Source: Rhexocercosporidium sp. MPI-PUGE-AT-0058
Taxonomy: Eukaryota; Ascomycota; Leotiomycetes; Helotiales
NCBI GenBank assembly: GCA_020746875.1
Contig: JAGTJL010000007.1
Span: forward strand, 2,790,001 to 2,854,000
Direction of reading: 5' to 3'
DNA: 64,000 bases
A model generated the notes under the pieces. The model saw only the letters and a list, made by a program, of their open reading frames with translations, did not search any database and was not told the origin of the DNA. Of this stretch, positions 34,400-44,911 are shown piece by piece (the stretch's first letter is position 1; every line of letters begins with the position of its first letter). A program made the position numbers and the translations under genes.

Positions 34400-37300
34400 G
34401 ATTTACACCCTCGAGCTTAGTTAATCTTTAATAAAATAAAATTATAAATAGAAATTTATAAAAGAGAATTTTATAAGAGAATATATAATAATATAAATAA
34501 AGCTCTTTAATTAGAAGGTAAGCTTATTATATAATTACTTTAAGAATAAATAAAAAGTAAAGAATATATATAAAAAACTGCTTTAAAGCGAGTCTTTTAA
34601 AGGAGTTGCTCTAGTTAAATACGAATATCTACTAAGTTAATAAGAGCAATAAATGCTTTAAATTTCTATTGAGAGAGGTTTTTAATGAGTCCGTTAGCTA
34701 GTATATAGCCTATAAGAAGATATTCTATTATAAAAGTACTTTTTTAAAACTCTTGGCGTAGTTATATATTCTGAATATTAATGTGGCGCAATTTAGTGAA
34801 AATACGCTGATTTTTACTAACGATTAACCGAATTATTTATTAATTATTACAAAAAATTATCTAAGTTGCTTTTATATTAAGACGTAATTCTTGAAAGAAT
34901 TGTTAAAGTGCTATAAGTTTCTTGTCGGTGCGTTTAACTTCAAAAAGCTTTACTTATATTATAAACGTAATAATTATATTTTGTAAAGCTGTTTTCTAAA
35001 GGATTAAGCTTTTAAAAAGTATAAAAATATATTTATTAAAAGATTGCCTTATCTTAATATCGTTTATAAAAGAAGCATTTAATATTATTATAAAGTAAGA
35101 GTCGCGCAGCTTATAGCTATAAGTGATCGCTAAAAAACGAGTGCCGAAAAGGTAACGAATTATTTAGTTAATTATAGCCAGGTGCTTTTGGGAAGAATTA
35201 ATTAAGAAGTGAGAAAGCTTTAAAGTAGCAAAAGCAACGTTTACGCGTAATATAATTATAATATAAAGTATTAATTTAACCTTCTCTTGGAATTCTTTAA
35301 TTTAAGCTAGAGTGGCCTATTTTTGATTTTTTAGTAGCTCGACTTGAGGTAATAATATACTTAGGCAATTTCTATTTACTAATTCAAATCGAAGAGTAAC
35401 CTTTTGAATATAAGTATCGTATATTAAAGAGATAGTCTTCGCTAATCGATCTCTAATAATATAAACGCTTAAGAACTATTTTATTTACTCTCCTCCGATA
35501 AGCTTATATATTATATTTAAGCCGTCGATAATTAATTTAGCGTCTTTAAAAGCCGAAGTATGGTAAAGCACCTAAATATTATCGACATAGAATATCACAA
35601 ACATTATACGTTACTCGTTTATAAATATATAAGGCTCTTCTTTATAAGCGATCAACCTTAAAGTTGTCAAAGTATAAGTAAAGTTACCGTATTATAGCGC
35701 CAGTAAGTCCTTAAGTCCGTAAAGTACGCGATTAACTTCTATTATTATTCTGTCTTATTTAAAACCGTCCGGTAAATAGCAGCGTATATAAGCATTTATT
35801 TTACTTTGTTTAGCGTTAATAAAGGCATTTATTATATTAAATTGAATCATTTTTAAATTAAATTGAGTTATAATAGCTATAACGATTCTAAAGGAGTAAG
35901 TAATTAAAGTGGCTGCATATATTAATAAAATTAACGTTTTAAATTATAAGTCTCTTCTTATAACGACTCGGGAGCGACAGCAGGTTAAATACCTTAACGA
36001 ATCGACTTTAGCGTAAAATACTTATTTTAAGGGAATTAGTTATTTAATAATAAAGGAGTGTTTAACGACTCTCCAGTAATTGCACGACTTAAGGTTAATT
36101 ATTTCCTTAATAGCGTCGGCTCAGAAGTGCTCTCTTAATAAATAGTCCTTAAAGTCTTTTTAATTTAATAAGTCTTTAGGCATTTATAATTAATAAATCC
36201 GTAAGAACTTAATTAATTATTGAATTTCGACATTTTTAAGTATAAACGCTAATATAATAACGTGAATTACGCTTAAATCTTTTGTATCTCTTTATACTAG
36301 TTCTTAATTAGGCCAGAAAGTCCTTAAAAATACTTTAAGTATTTATAATTATTTAACGATTATAATAATTTCGTAATTAGCTTTTTAATAATTATTATAT
36401 AAACGCTTCGATTCGGTTTCGTTATCTTATTATTAACTCGAGTCTTTTGACTTTTATTAATTATTTAATCTTTTATTCTTTTCTTTTTAAAAAGTTTAAG
36501 TAAGCTAGAATTTAATTTAATTAAAGTCGAAAGTAATAAGCGTAAACTTAACTCTTTGTCTTCTTTTAATTCCGATAATTACAGATGCTTTTTATACTTA
36601 GTTATTTAAGGTAAAGCTTTTAATTACTTAAGGCCGATACTTTTTTTAAGTACTCCTCGACGCTTAAGACCGCGCTCTTAGTCGTATAGCTTTTTAAAGT
36701 AAATTATAACTTATAGTATTGACTTCCGCTTAAGGTCTATATTATTTTAAAAGTTTAATATATTATATAAAATACTTCTTTTAGTTACGCTTTTAAACGT
36801 TAATTATCTTAAAGTATTGACTCGTTTTAAGATTTAATTAAGGTATTTATAAATAAGAAGTTTAATACTCTTTTTTGATTAAATTACCCCCGAGTTCTTG
36901 TTAACGAGTAGTTAAATAAAATTAAAAGCTATTAAATTAATTAAAAGTAACGTATTTATTTTTATTAATTTAACTAAAGGGAGAGTAAATGACTTTATTC
37001 CCGAGCTTGAAGCTTAATTAAAGGTTTTAATACCTTTAAGCTTATAGGCTCGTCGACTTTTATAGCGCTTATTGCTTCGCTTAATTGTTTTTTATTTAAA
37101 GTAATAAACGGTGTTTTTAATTTTAATATATTAAGTGCGCTTAATCAGTTAATTATAATAAAACTAGCGTCTTAATCTCCCTCTTCTTTTTTTAATATTT
37201 CCGTAAAATCCTTTAATATTGAATGCGGCTGGCCGACCGCTTTCTTTATATTTAAAGAGCTTAAATAAAAGAGAGTTTCGTTAAAAGTAATATTCCGAGT

Positions 37301-40050
37301 TATTATTATATATTATAATTAAAGCACTTAAATCTTATAAATATTAAATAAGACGTATTTAATTAAGTAATTAAAGTGCGCTCGCGGGTTGACTTTAAAA
37401 GCTCTCTTTTGGCAGAGAGCTTTTCGGTCTTTAATTATAGGGTAGGCTTTATAGCCGTACGCATATAAGTTGCTTTAGTTAGGCCGTAAATCGGTTGTTA
37501 GCTTCAGTGTGAGCTTGGAGTCGTAATATCGAAAATACTGCTTAAACCAGGCTTAGAACACTTCGTTTGGACTCTTAAAGCTTTTGCGAGTAAATAGACT
37601 TATATTATAGAGAATAATTACCGCTATTATTAATTCCGTTTAAAGCGTCTGGGGTAAATTAATAGAGAGGCACATCTTAATTAATTTATTGATTATTTCT
37701 TTGCTTACGCGCTCAGCTTTTCTATTAGGTTAGTGTATATATAAGAAGGTAAATTCAATATTAATATTACTTTCCTTATATTACTTTTTATACTTAGTTA
37801 ATTTATTAATTTCTATAATTGAAGTGTCGTTATCTTGGCGTATTTTGTAAACCGAGAGCCTGAATTGGCGTCTTATCTACGCCTTAAATAGTTTAAGAGT
37901 ATTTAAGATAGCGATTAATCTTTTAGTTTTTAAAAGCCGCTTATAGAATTTCTTATTATATTCGTTTTTAATTAATAAAAGCTAGCTATTCCCGTTAAAC
38001 TTTATTAAAAAGTCGAATAAATCCTAAGAAATGCGGTAAAAAGGACGGATAATTACTTTCTTTAATTAACGACGATTTGTCACTTGTTATATAATAGCCA
38101 CCGCATAATACTCGCATTTTAATCGAGTTAAGCTTTAAATCTCGACGTTACGTGTATTTTTTATTAAGTTTTCTAAAGCTTTCTTTTTTAAATGACTTGC
38201 GTGTAAATGTTATAAGTAAGCTTTATCGACTTATGGCTTTAAATATTATTTACTTAATTAAAAGCCTTGGCGGATGCTCTTCTTTAGCGTTAGAAATATT
38301 AAAAAGCTATAATTTAAGCGAATTAAAGTGCGGCGAATAATTAAAAAAACCAAAGAGTAATTAAAAGACTTGTATTTAAAGAAAGTTAAGTTAAATTATT
38401 ATTATAATTACTTTAAAACTAAACTGTCCTTAGCTATTCTCGTGCGTAAAGTATAATTTAAATTATTATATTAAACTCTTATTTATAAAAGGCAAGCTTT
38501 TGAAATAATATTAATATTAAAGCCTTTAACGACAGCGACGTTCGAAAGGGTTAAATCGCTTATATTCAGTCCGTTAAGGCCGTGAAGAACACCTTTAAAG
38601 ACTCGAGTACCGCGCCTTTTAATTATTAGGCTTAACGTTCCGGCCTTAACGTTATTATTTATAATAGATTTAATAAAGCTTTTAAGGACGAGGAGAGCTT
38701 TTAAATTTATTAAATAAGTAATAGCTCCGTTATTAAGTAAAATATTCTTTACGAGTAAATGGCAATCTATATTTATAATAGCGTATACCTCTGTAATAGT
38801 AAGAGCTTCGTCGAGAAATTCAGGGCTTATAAGGCAAGCTTAAACGTTTTTAAGGTATTTTACTTTTGCTAAAGTAATTGACTTTAAAGTCATAAGAGTT
38901 ATTAATATTTAAGTAGAAAAGGAATTACCGGAAGGCGGTCTAAAAGCTAGTTGCGCTATTAATAATATATTCTTACTGAGTTTAGCGATTTCTCGGCGGA
39001 AGTTAAGGAAGTCGCTTTTTAATTAAAGTCGAGTCTCTTTAATTTCCTTTACTAATAATAGGTTCCTGAGGTTATTCGCCGTCGAGCCGTCGTAATAATA
39101 CCGAAGTCTGTGACAATTAATAGCCTTATAACGGTAAAAGTAATACTTATATAAGTAGGTATTTACTCGCGTGTTTAGCGATTGGTTTCGTTGAATCGAC
39201 GGGGTTACGGGAATATTTAATCTTCCTTTAAGAGTGGCATATAGGCTTATTGTCTTTTATTATTTAGAGGCTGTAAGTAATTCCTTGTTAAAAATAGATA
39301 ACTAGTTAACGTAATTAAGTAAAGAGTATTAATTTATTACTTCAAGAGTATTATTTCTTAGTAATTCAGAGTGTCGTTCGCGCGCCTATTCCGGTGCGAG
39401 CTTCTCTTATACCGCTTTAATAAAGTTAAGCACTGCTAGCGGTCTTTTAACGTCCGGTAAATTATATAAGAGAGCATTTTAATAAGCCGCTCTCTATTCC
39501 TAAAGCCACTCCTTAAAATTAACTTGCTTTACCTTAATAACGGCGAGCTTCTTCTTATAAATAAACTATATTAGCGTACGAACACTTATTTTCGAAGAGG
39601 CGTAATCTCTTTTAAGGATCCGGAGGAGTAATTAAAAAGTCTATAACTTTAATTAAGGGTTTCTGTTTATTATCTTAATTAATTATTCTTTTTCCATACG
39701 AGCTTACTTGTTTTCGTATTCCCTAACTACTCCTTAATAAATAAAAGGATTAATTGTCTTTTAAATCTACTTATAGGCTGTCTTATAGGCTCGAGCCTTT
39801 TCCGTTTATTATGCGAGCTTTCCTACGTATTCCCTTATGAGAGCAGTATATATTAAAGTCATATTTTTAATTATAGCCTTTACCAGTAGTAATACGCTTG
39901 GCTTAAGGCCTTTCTTTATAAGGTCGCAAGCATTTTTGTCTTACTTCGCCTAAGCCTAAAAGTTATACTTAATAACTTCTTTATTTTATTATATTCTTAA
40001 ATCGTCTAGTAATAAGGGTTTCGGTTCGGCGTCGAAAAGGTTAAAAGCAA
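34400..40050 (-). pseudogene. Copia copy 2 gag-pol
   Basis: This minus-strand copy is collinear with copy 1. At 35578-35589 the reverse transcriptase motif reads YVDN instead of YxDD: the second catalytic Asp codon is AAT, a G-to-A change. The integrase GC-x-AY region lies near 37430-37480 and the gag helical region near 39750-39800. Stops are frequent. Short open stretches on the plus strand (33987-34196, 38152-38340) are by-products and are not separate genes, apart from the conserved frame listed separately. Confidence 0.83.
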
Positions 40051-40474
40051 TTAATAACGTAAGGTTTATTAAATTTTATATTTTATAAAAGATATAAAAA
40101 TATTTAAACGCCTAATATTAAGGAGTTTAAGTGCGCTTATTATAATTAAAAGAGGTTCGATTATTTAAAGAAGAAGTTAAAGTTAAGTCTATTATAACGG
40201 AAGAGTTACTTTTATAAGTTCTGAGTATTCGATAAAGGAGGAAGGACTAGAGAGGTATTAAGTCCAGTTACTTGGCTTTTATACTCGTCTAGAATAGAAT
40301 CGAAGAGTTAGTGGAAAATAGCGGTATAAATTATATTTTATAATAAAGTAGAAAACTTTATAACGTATAGTAAATACTTTTCACTTATAAACTTGCCTTA
40401 TAAGCTTTATTTAAATTAATAGCGTATAAAAGAAAGAATACTAACTTAATAGCTTCGTTAACGGGGCTTATAAT

Positions 40475-40658
40475 TATAATATAAAAGTAGATTAAAGCAT
40501 TATAAATAATTATAATTAAATTAAAATAATTAATTATTATTTTAAAAGCTCCCAGAATTAAAAGAAGACAGTTATTCTCCTGAAGGCGGTCTACAATAGC
40601 AGAACTTAATTAAGTCACGTGCAGTGCCAAGAGAGCAGCTGCCCGTGCCTATACGACA
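40475..40658 (-). repeat. Copia copy 2, 5' LTR
   Basis: This 184-bp LTR in minus orientation starts TGTCGTATAGGCACGGGCAG and ends CTTTTATATTATA. The adjoining internal sequence, attataagccccgttaacg on the minus strand, is the probable primer-binding area. It matches no initiator-tRNA motif that I can recognise. Confidence 0.9.
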
Positions 40659-40761
40659 AGAGATTACTACATATTATAACTTTACAGAACTACTACTAAA
40701 CCGCCAATTAAAGCCTTTACAGCTTTTAATACTACGTAATAGCGCGTACGGGGCTCATAAC

Positions 40762-40915
40762 TGTCGTGCAAAGCTCTAATCGACGGTAGGTATGGCTTTC
40801 TTAAAAGTAGTGGCAAAAGTGTTTAATTTTAGGAAGAAGCTCTGTACGCGACTGCCCCTATTACTGCCCCTGCTTACATAGGCTAAGCACGTGCGCATAC
40901 CTGTATTGCACAACA
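40762..40915. mobile_element. Miniature element A, copy 2 (uninterrupted)
   Basis: This 154-bp copy runs from TGTCGTGCAAAGCTC to TGTATTGCACAACA and matches 7154-7558 minus its insertion. ATAAC occurs immediately before it (40757-40761) and one base after it (40917-40921), a possible 5-bp target duplication. The TA at 40852-40853 is the unoccupied site corresponding to the element B insertion. Confidence 0.7.
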
Positions 40916-40921
40916 AATAAC

Positions 40922-42860
40922 CCTAAAACTAATAGATTACTTCTCTTTTATTAAAAAGAGCTTTGAATCAACGTAATAAATCTCTTTGTCTAATACTGTA
41001 AAAAGCTTATTTAACCGAAGCTAATTATTTAATTTAGTTAATTTATAACCGGAATATAAGCATATAAAGGAGAAAGATATATATAATATATTATAATAAT
41101 AAATTATACGCACGGAACTGTCTGATTTAATTGTTTTAAGCGTGTATATATTAATGCCGTTAGGTTTAAAAGAATTATTAACTATTAATATAAATAATAA
41201 GTTAAAGCGTAGCGTGTATTCGGAGAACTTTAATAAGTCGTTAAATATATATTTAATAGCTTTAATATTAAATAGCTATCGGGACTTATTCTTATAAGAG
41301 AAAGCAGCGAATTTAAGCGCTGAAATAATAAGAACAAACGAAAGAAGTGCTAATTTAAAGATATTATTATCGGAATTATTACCGGAATTCTTTTTTTTTC
41401 TTATTATTTTTATTTTTTATATTACTGCTGTTTTTATTTTTAATATAGTTTTTTTACGGAATATATTTCTTTTTATACTTTTTCTTAAACTTAGCTTTTT
41501 TAGCTTTATTTACTATATAATAATTATTAAGTATATAGCGTGAGTTTAGTTATTTATAATATTTATAAATTAGTTTAATTTTAAAACCGTTTTTGCTTTT
41601 ACTTTTATTATTTTTAATATTAAAATTGCTTTTATTTTAGCTCTTATTCGAATTAAGAATACTTTTATTTCCGTAAAAAGCTTATCCGGTTATCTTGCCT
41701 AACTCGCTAGTTCTTGCTTCATCTGTAATATCTTGAGTAAGATTCTTTAAAGTAATATTCGGGTTAACGCTAGTAATAATACTTAAGCTTATTATAGAAT
41801 CGCTAGATATTATAACAGCTAATATAATACGTAAATTTAAGTGCTATTGTTTAGATTAAATAAGCTACTTTTCGGAAATTATAGTAATAAATATAATTAA
41901 ATATTATTCTGCGAGAGGAGCCATCTTTAGCGTATTTAATTTAGCGATCGACAGCTTAAAAGTAATAATAAACTTCTTTAATACTAAGAAATTATTATAG
42001 CGGAGCTTAATATAATCTTGAATAGCGTTATATATTAAAATATTCTTTTCTTACTTATTAATCGGTTCATTTCTTTAAGGCATTTTCGTCGACATTATTA
42101 TTTTATTCGTTAACTTCTTTTAGCGTATATAAACGAAATCTAATATTTAAATACTTAAAGATATTATTAAATATTCCGATATTAAGGATTTTATTACGTT
42201 ACTTAAGGTAATTCTTAATACTTTTCAGCTTATAAGCGTCGGAAAGGTTCAGTGAAGTAAAAGCTATTTTACGTCTCGGAAGCTTAACTTTAAGCTTAAA
42301 CGTCGGCTTAACTTCTAGTATAATATTACGCAGATTCGGATCCGGTTCGGGGTCTTCAGGCGTAGGTCGGTCTTTTATAAGCGTATTTATAAGACCGGAC
42401 TAGTTCTTAAAATCTTTAAAAGCTCCGGGAATTAATAATATAATAAATAGCGCGTTACTTTCGTTAAGTAGATTTGTTTTATTACTTATACGAGATAAGT
42501 CGTAAAAGTTATTAATATTATTATTAAAGTTGTCGAAATCGGACTCCTTAAGTATTAGCGATGCGAGATCTTTAAAAGAGTTAAAATACTCTGATAAGGC
42601 TATTTACGATAATAGAAATATAAATAAAAGAGGATATAATATCTCTCTTAAATCCTCCGGGGTATTTTAATTAGAAAGACGCGCTAGAATAGCGTTATTA
42701 TCTTCTTTTTATTAGTTTTTTATTATAAGAGACGCAGCTTAATTCATAAGTAAGAACTCGTTCTCTTAAGAAAGCGGTAATTCTAGCAAAACTAAGAGTA
42801 TATTCAATTTAAGCTATTAAGGCTTATAACTTACTGCTAAGATAATCACGATTAAATTAG
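40922..42860 (-). pseudogene. Retrotransposon gag relic with a zinc-knuckle remnant
   Basis: The minus-strand frame in the 42700-41900 interval contains FIILLIPGAFKDFKN, KDRPTPEDPEPDPNLR, EVKPTFKLKVKLPRRK and SDAYKLKSIKNYL. Downstream, near 41500-41570, it reads LIYKYYK, six residues, YILNNYY and a Lys-rich tail. The spacing Y-x2-Y-x6-Y-x4-Y matches a CX2CX6HX4C knuckle in which Cys and His codons became Tyr by RIP. This fits the Gag of a copia-like element. No LTR could be paired with it. The rest is AT-rich debris. Confidence 0.5.
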
Positions 42861-43849
42861 GAAGTATTGAAGTGCGGGTTATTAATTGATTTATTGTATT
42901 TATTACAGTAGTTATGCGATCTGCAGATGCGCTTTTTAATAACTAGTAGTTTGACTAGCGTGGCAGAGTTTGCATCCGACTTTGTCCATATTACTAACCC
43001 GTGACTTAAACCAGCATAAACCTGTAACAGATATTAATAAACTTATTCGAGCGATTATCTTAAGGAACTTCGTAATATCGATAAACTTATTCGAGTACTT
43101 TTAAGCAAGCTTTTTTAATTAAGAAATTATAATATTAAAACAAAAGCGGAAATCTTTTTAACGCGCGATTTATATAAGAAATACTTTAAAATTAAAAAAC
43201 TTATTAAGGATTATATTTAAATTATAATTTTAAACTTAAAAGAATTATAATTAAAAAGAAATAAGTACGAGTAAGTAACTTTTCGACGTTATACTTAAGT
43301 TAATAAAAACAAATAAGATAAGGAAATTAAAATTATAAAAAAGTAAGAGGCTATTAAGAAGATTAAGAGTACTTTCATAATTATAGTTTAAAGTAATTTA
43401 AATATACCCGAGAAGTAGTCTTTTAAATATAATCGACAGGAATTAATTCGGCCTTTAATAAAATCTTTTATATTTACGAAAACTTTTATTATTATATAAA
43501 AGCGTTATATTTAAAGCTTTTCGTTTTAACTAATTAATTCTCTTATTAAAAACGGTTATTACGAAGTTAATTAAGAGTTTAATTTTAATATATTCATATA
43601 TAAATCTCTTAATAATAACTAAAAAAGCTATTAAAGTCTGTTTCTCGTCACGGAATAATATTTAACGATATTTAATTAAAATAATTATTTCTTAAAAGCC
43701 TTCGGTAATATAATATTAAGCGATACTTCTTTTAGAAACGAAGCTCGTCGTTAAGTAAAGATATTAAAGCGCAAGAGAGGAAAGAAGCGAAAGGCTTAAA
43801 AAGATACATTTTCAAGCTTTAATAAAACGGGAAGAAAGAGCAATAAAAA
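42861..43849. other. AT-rich debris, no gene assigned
   Basis: A less AT-rich patch (42870-43030) includes gtggcagagtttgcatccg and a short direct repeat, aataaacttattcgag / gataaacttattcgag (43043-43102). A Lys/Ile-rich plus-strand frame with stops near 43110-43490 could be a transposon fragment, but no motif supports a family. Confidence 0.35.
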
Positions 43850-44268
43850 GAAGGCCTTTAATAATATCTCTTACATTTAACTTAGCGTCTCTTTCGAAGG
43901 GTATATATTCTTAGCTTTACGTCTTGTCTTCCGTCTTCCGTTATATTATATCGTAGAACTAAAAGCAGTCGAAATATTTAATATATTTTATATATTACGA
44001 GACGGAGGACGTAAGATAAAGCTCTCGCTTCGAAGAGCAAGGAGAAGGAACGAGAGGAGAAATAAGAGAAAAGATAGATAAGAAGACGAACGAAAGAAGA
44101 GACAAAAGGAGGACTTTCAGCAATATCTCTTATATTCGGCCTACGTTTCCTTCGAAAGGTATATATTCTTAGCTTTATATCTTATCTTTCGTCTTCCGTC
44201 GCATTATATTATAAGACTAAATATAATCGAAATATTCAATATATTTTATATATTACGAGACGAAAGAC
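43850..44268. repeat. Two direct repeats of about 160 bp, 259-bp period
   Basis: Copy 1 (about 43850-44010) and copy 2 (about 44107-44268) share aatatctctta, TTTCGAA(G/A)GGTATATATT, CTTAGCTTTA, cgtcttccgt and atattttatatattacgaga in the same order. The spacer of roughly 96 bases is Arg/Glu-coding-like purine-rich DNA (gaagagcaaggagaagga). Differences are mostly transitions. This is the last repeat before the right island. Confidence 0.65.
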
Positions 44269-44911
44269 TTTTAATAAGTTCCGTCTTAAAGATTATTACG
44301 ATATTAAGCTTATATAAACTCGCTTATAAGTGACGCTTTTAGCTTAAGCGCTTAGGAATAATATAAGACTTATAAATATAATATATAATTATTTAATGCA
44401 CCGAATTATATAAAAACATTATACTCGTACGCAAAGAAAGTCGAATTTAAGACAGAAATAATAAGATAGACAAATTAGTATCTTACTGAATAATGTCTTA
44501 CCGGAAACCGCTTTAGTTAGCAGCGCTTAGGCTAATCACAGCACCCGAGTTTTGGTGTTTTACCGAAACACCACCGTTACATAGGAGGTAGGATTGCGGG
44601 GTTTAGCCTCAACAAATAACCGACCGAGTACTGTAGTCAGTAACATATCACTATGCTTCACGTCAATATCGACACTCGATCATATCCCCTAGCATCAATG
44701 AATCCTCCCGACCAGGCCCATCGCGCGCGATCTGATTCGCCGTCCCGTCAAATGCAGTCGCTTACTGTAAACAGAAACCTTCTTTGCTTTCTTTGAGAGA
44801 ATGCTTAGTTATCATGTAGACATAGTAAAGAAATGAGAAGTTTTATATTCTTTTTTAACTCTTGTTTTATAATATCCAAAAAGTCAGAATGCCCACTTTT
44901 CCTCGTCTCTA
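44269..44911. other. Transition zone and 3' flank of the HET gene
   Basis: AT-rich RIP sequence gives way to balanced composition around 44480-44540. A perfect hairpin, GGTGTTT-TACCG-AAACACC, lies at 44554-44572 inside accaccgttacataggaggt-type sequence, possibly the edge of a mobile element. No gene was seen between here and the HET stop codon. The minus-strand frame at 44805-45116 overlaps the HET 3' end in another register and is not supported. Confidence 0.5.

Larger units (their letters stand above)
32706..40658 (-). mobile_element. Complete Ty1/copia-type retrotransposon, copy 2
   Basis: This 7953-bp element has 184-bp LTRs at 32706-32889 and 40475-40658 and the target duplication AGAGA at 32701-32705 and 40659-40663. 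It is the same family as copy 1 and is inverted relative to it, so the two form a large inverted pair separated by about 4.8 kb. Gag-pol lies on the minus strand and the conserved extra frame on the plus strand. The polypurine-like tract next to the 3' LTR reads aggggtg on the minus strand. Confidence 0.92.

Noticed and set aside
38152..38340. 62-residue open frame inside copia copy 2
   Set aside because: It is antisense to the integrase region, has no counterpart in copy 1 and no motif.
40917..40930. Telomere-like aataaccctaaaac
   Set aside because: It is a single CCCTAA without tandem repetition; it lies beside a miniature element.
8975..44300. Mitochondrial DNA insertion, considered because of the AT content
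   Set aside because: No mitochondrial genes, and the AT richness follows transition mutations in gypsy and copia reading frames.
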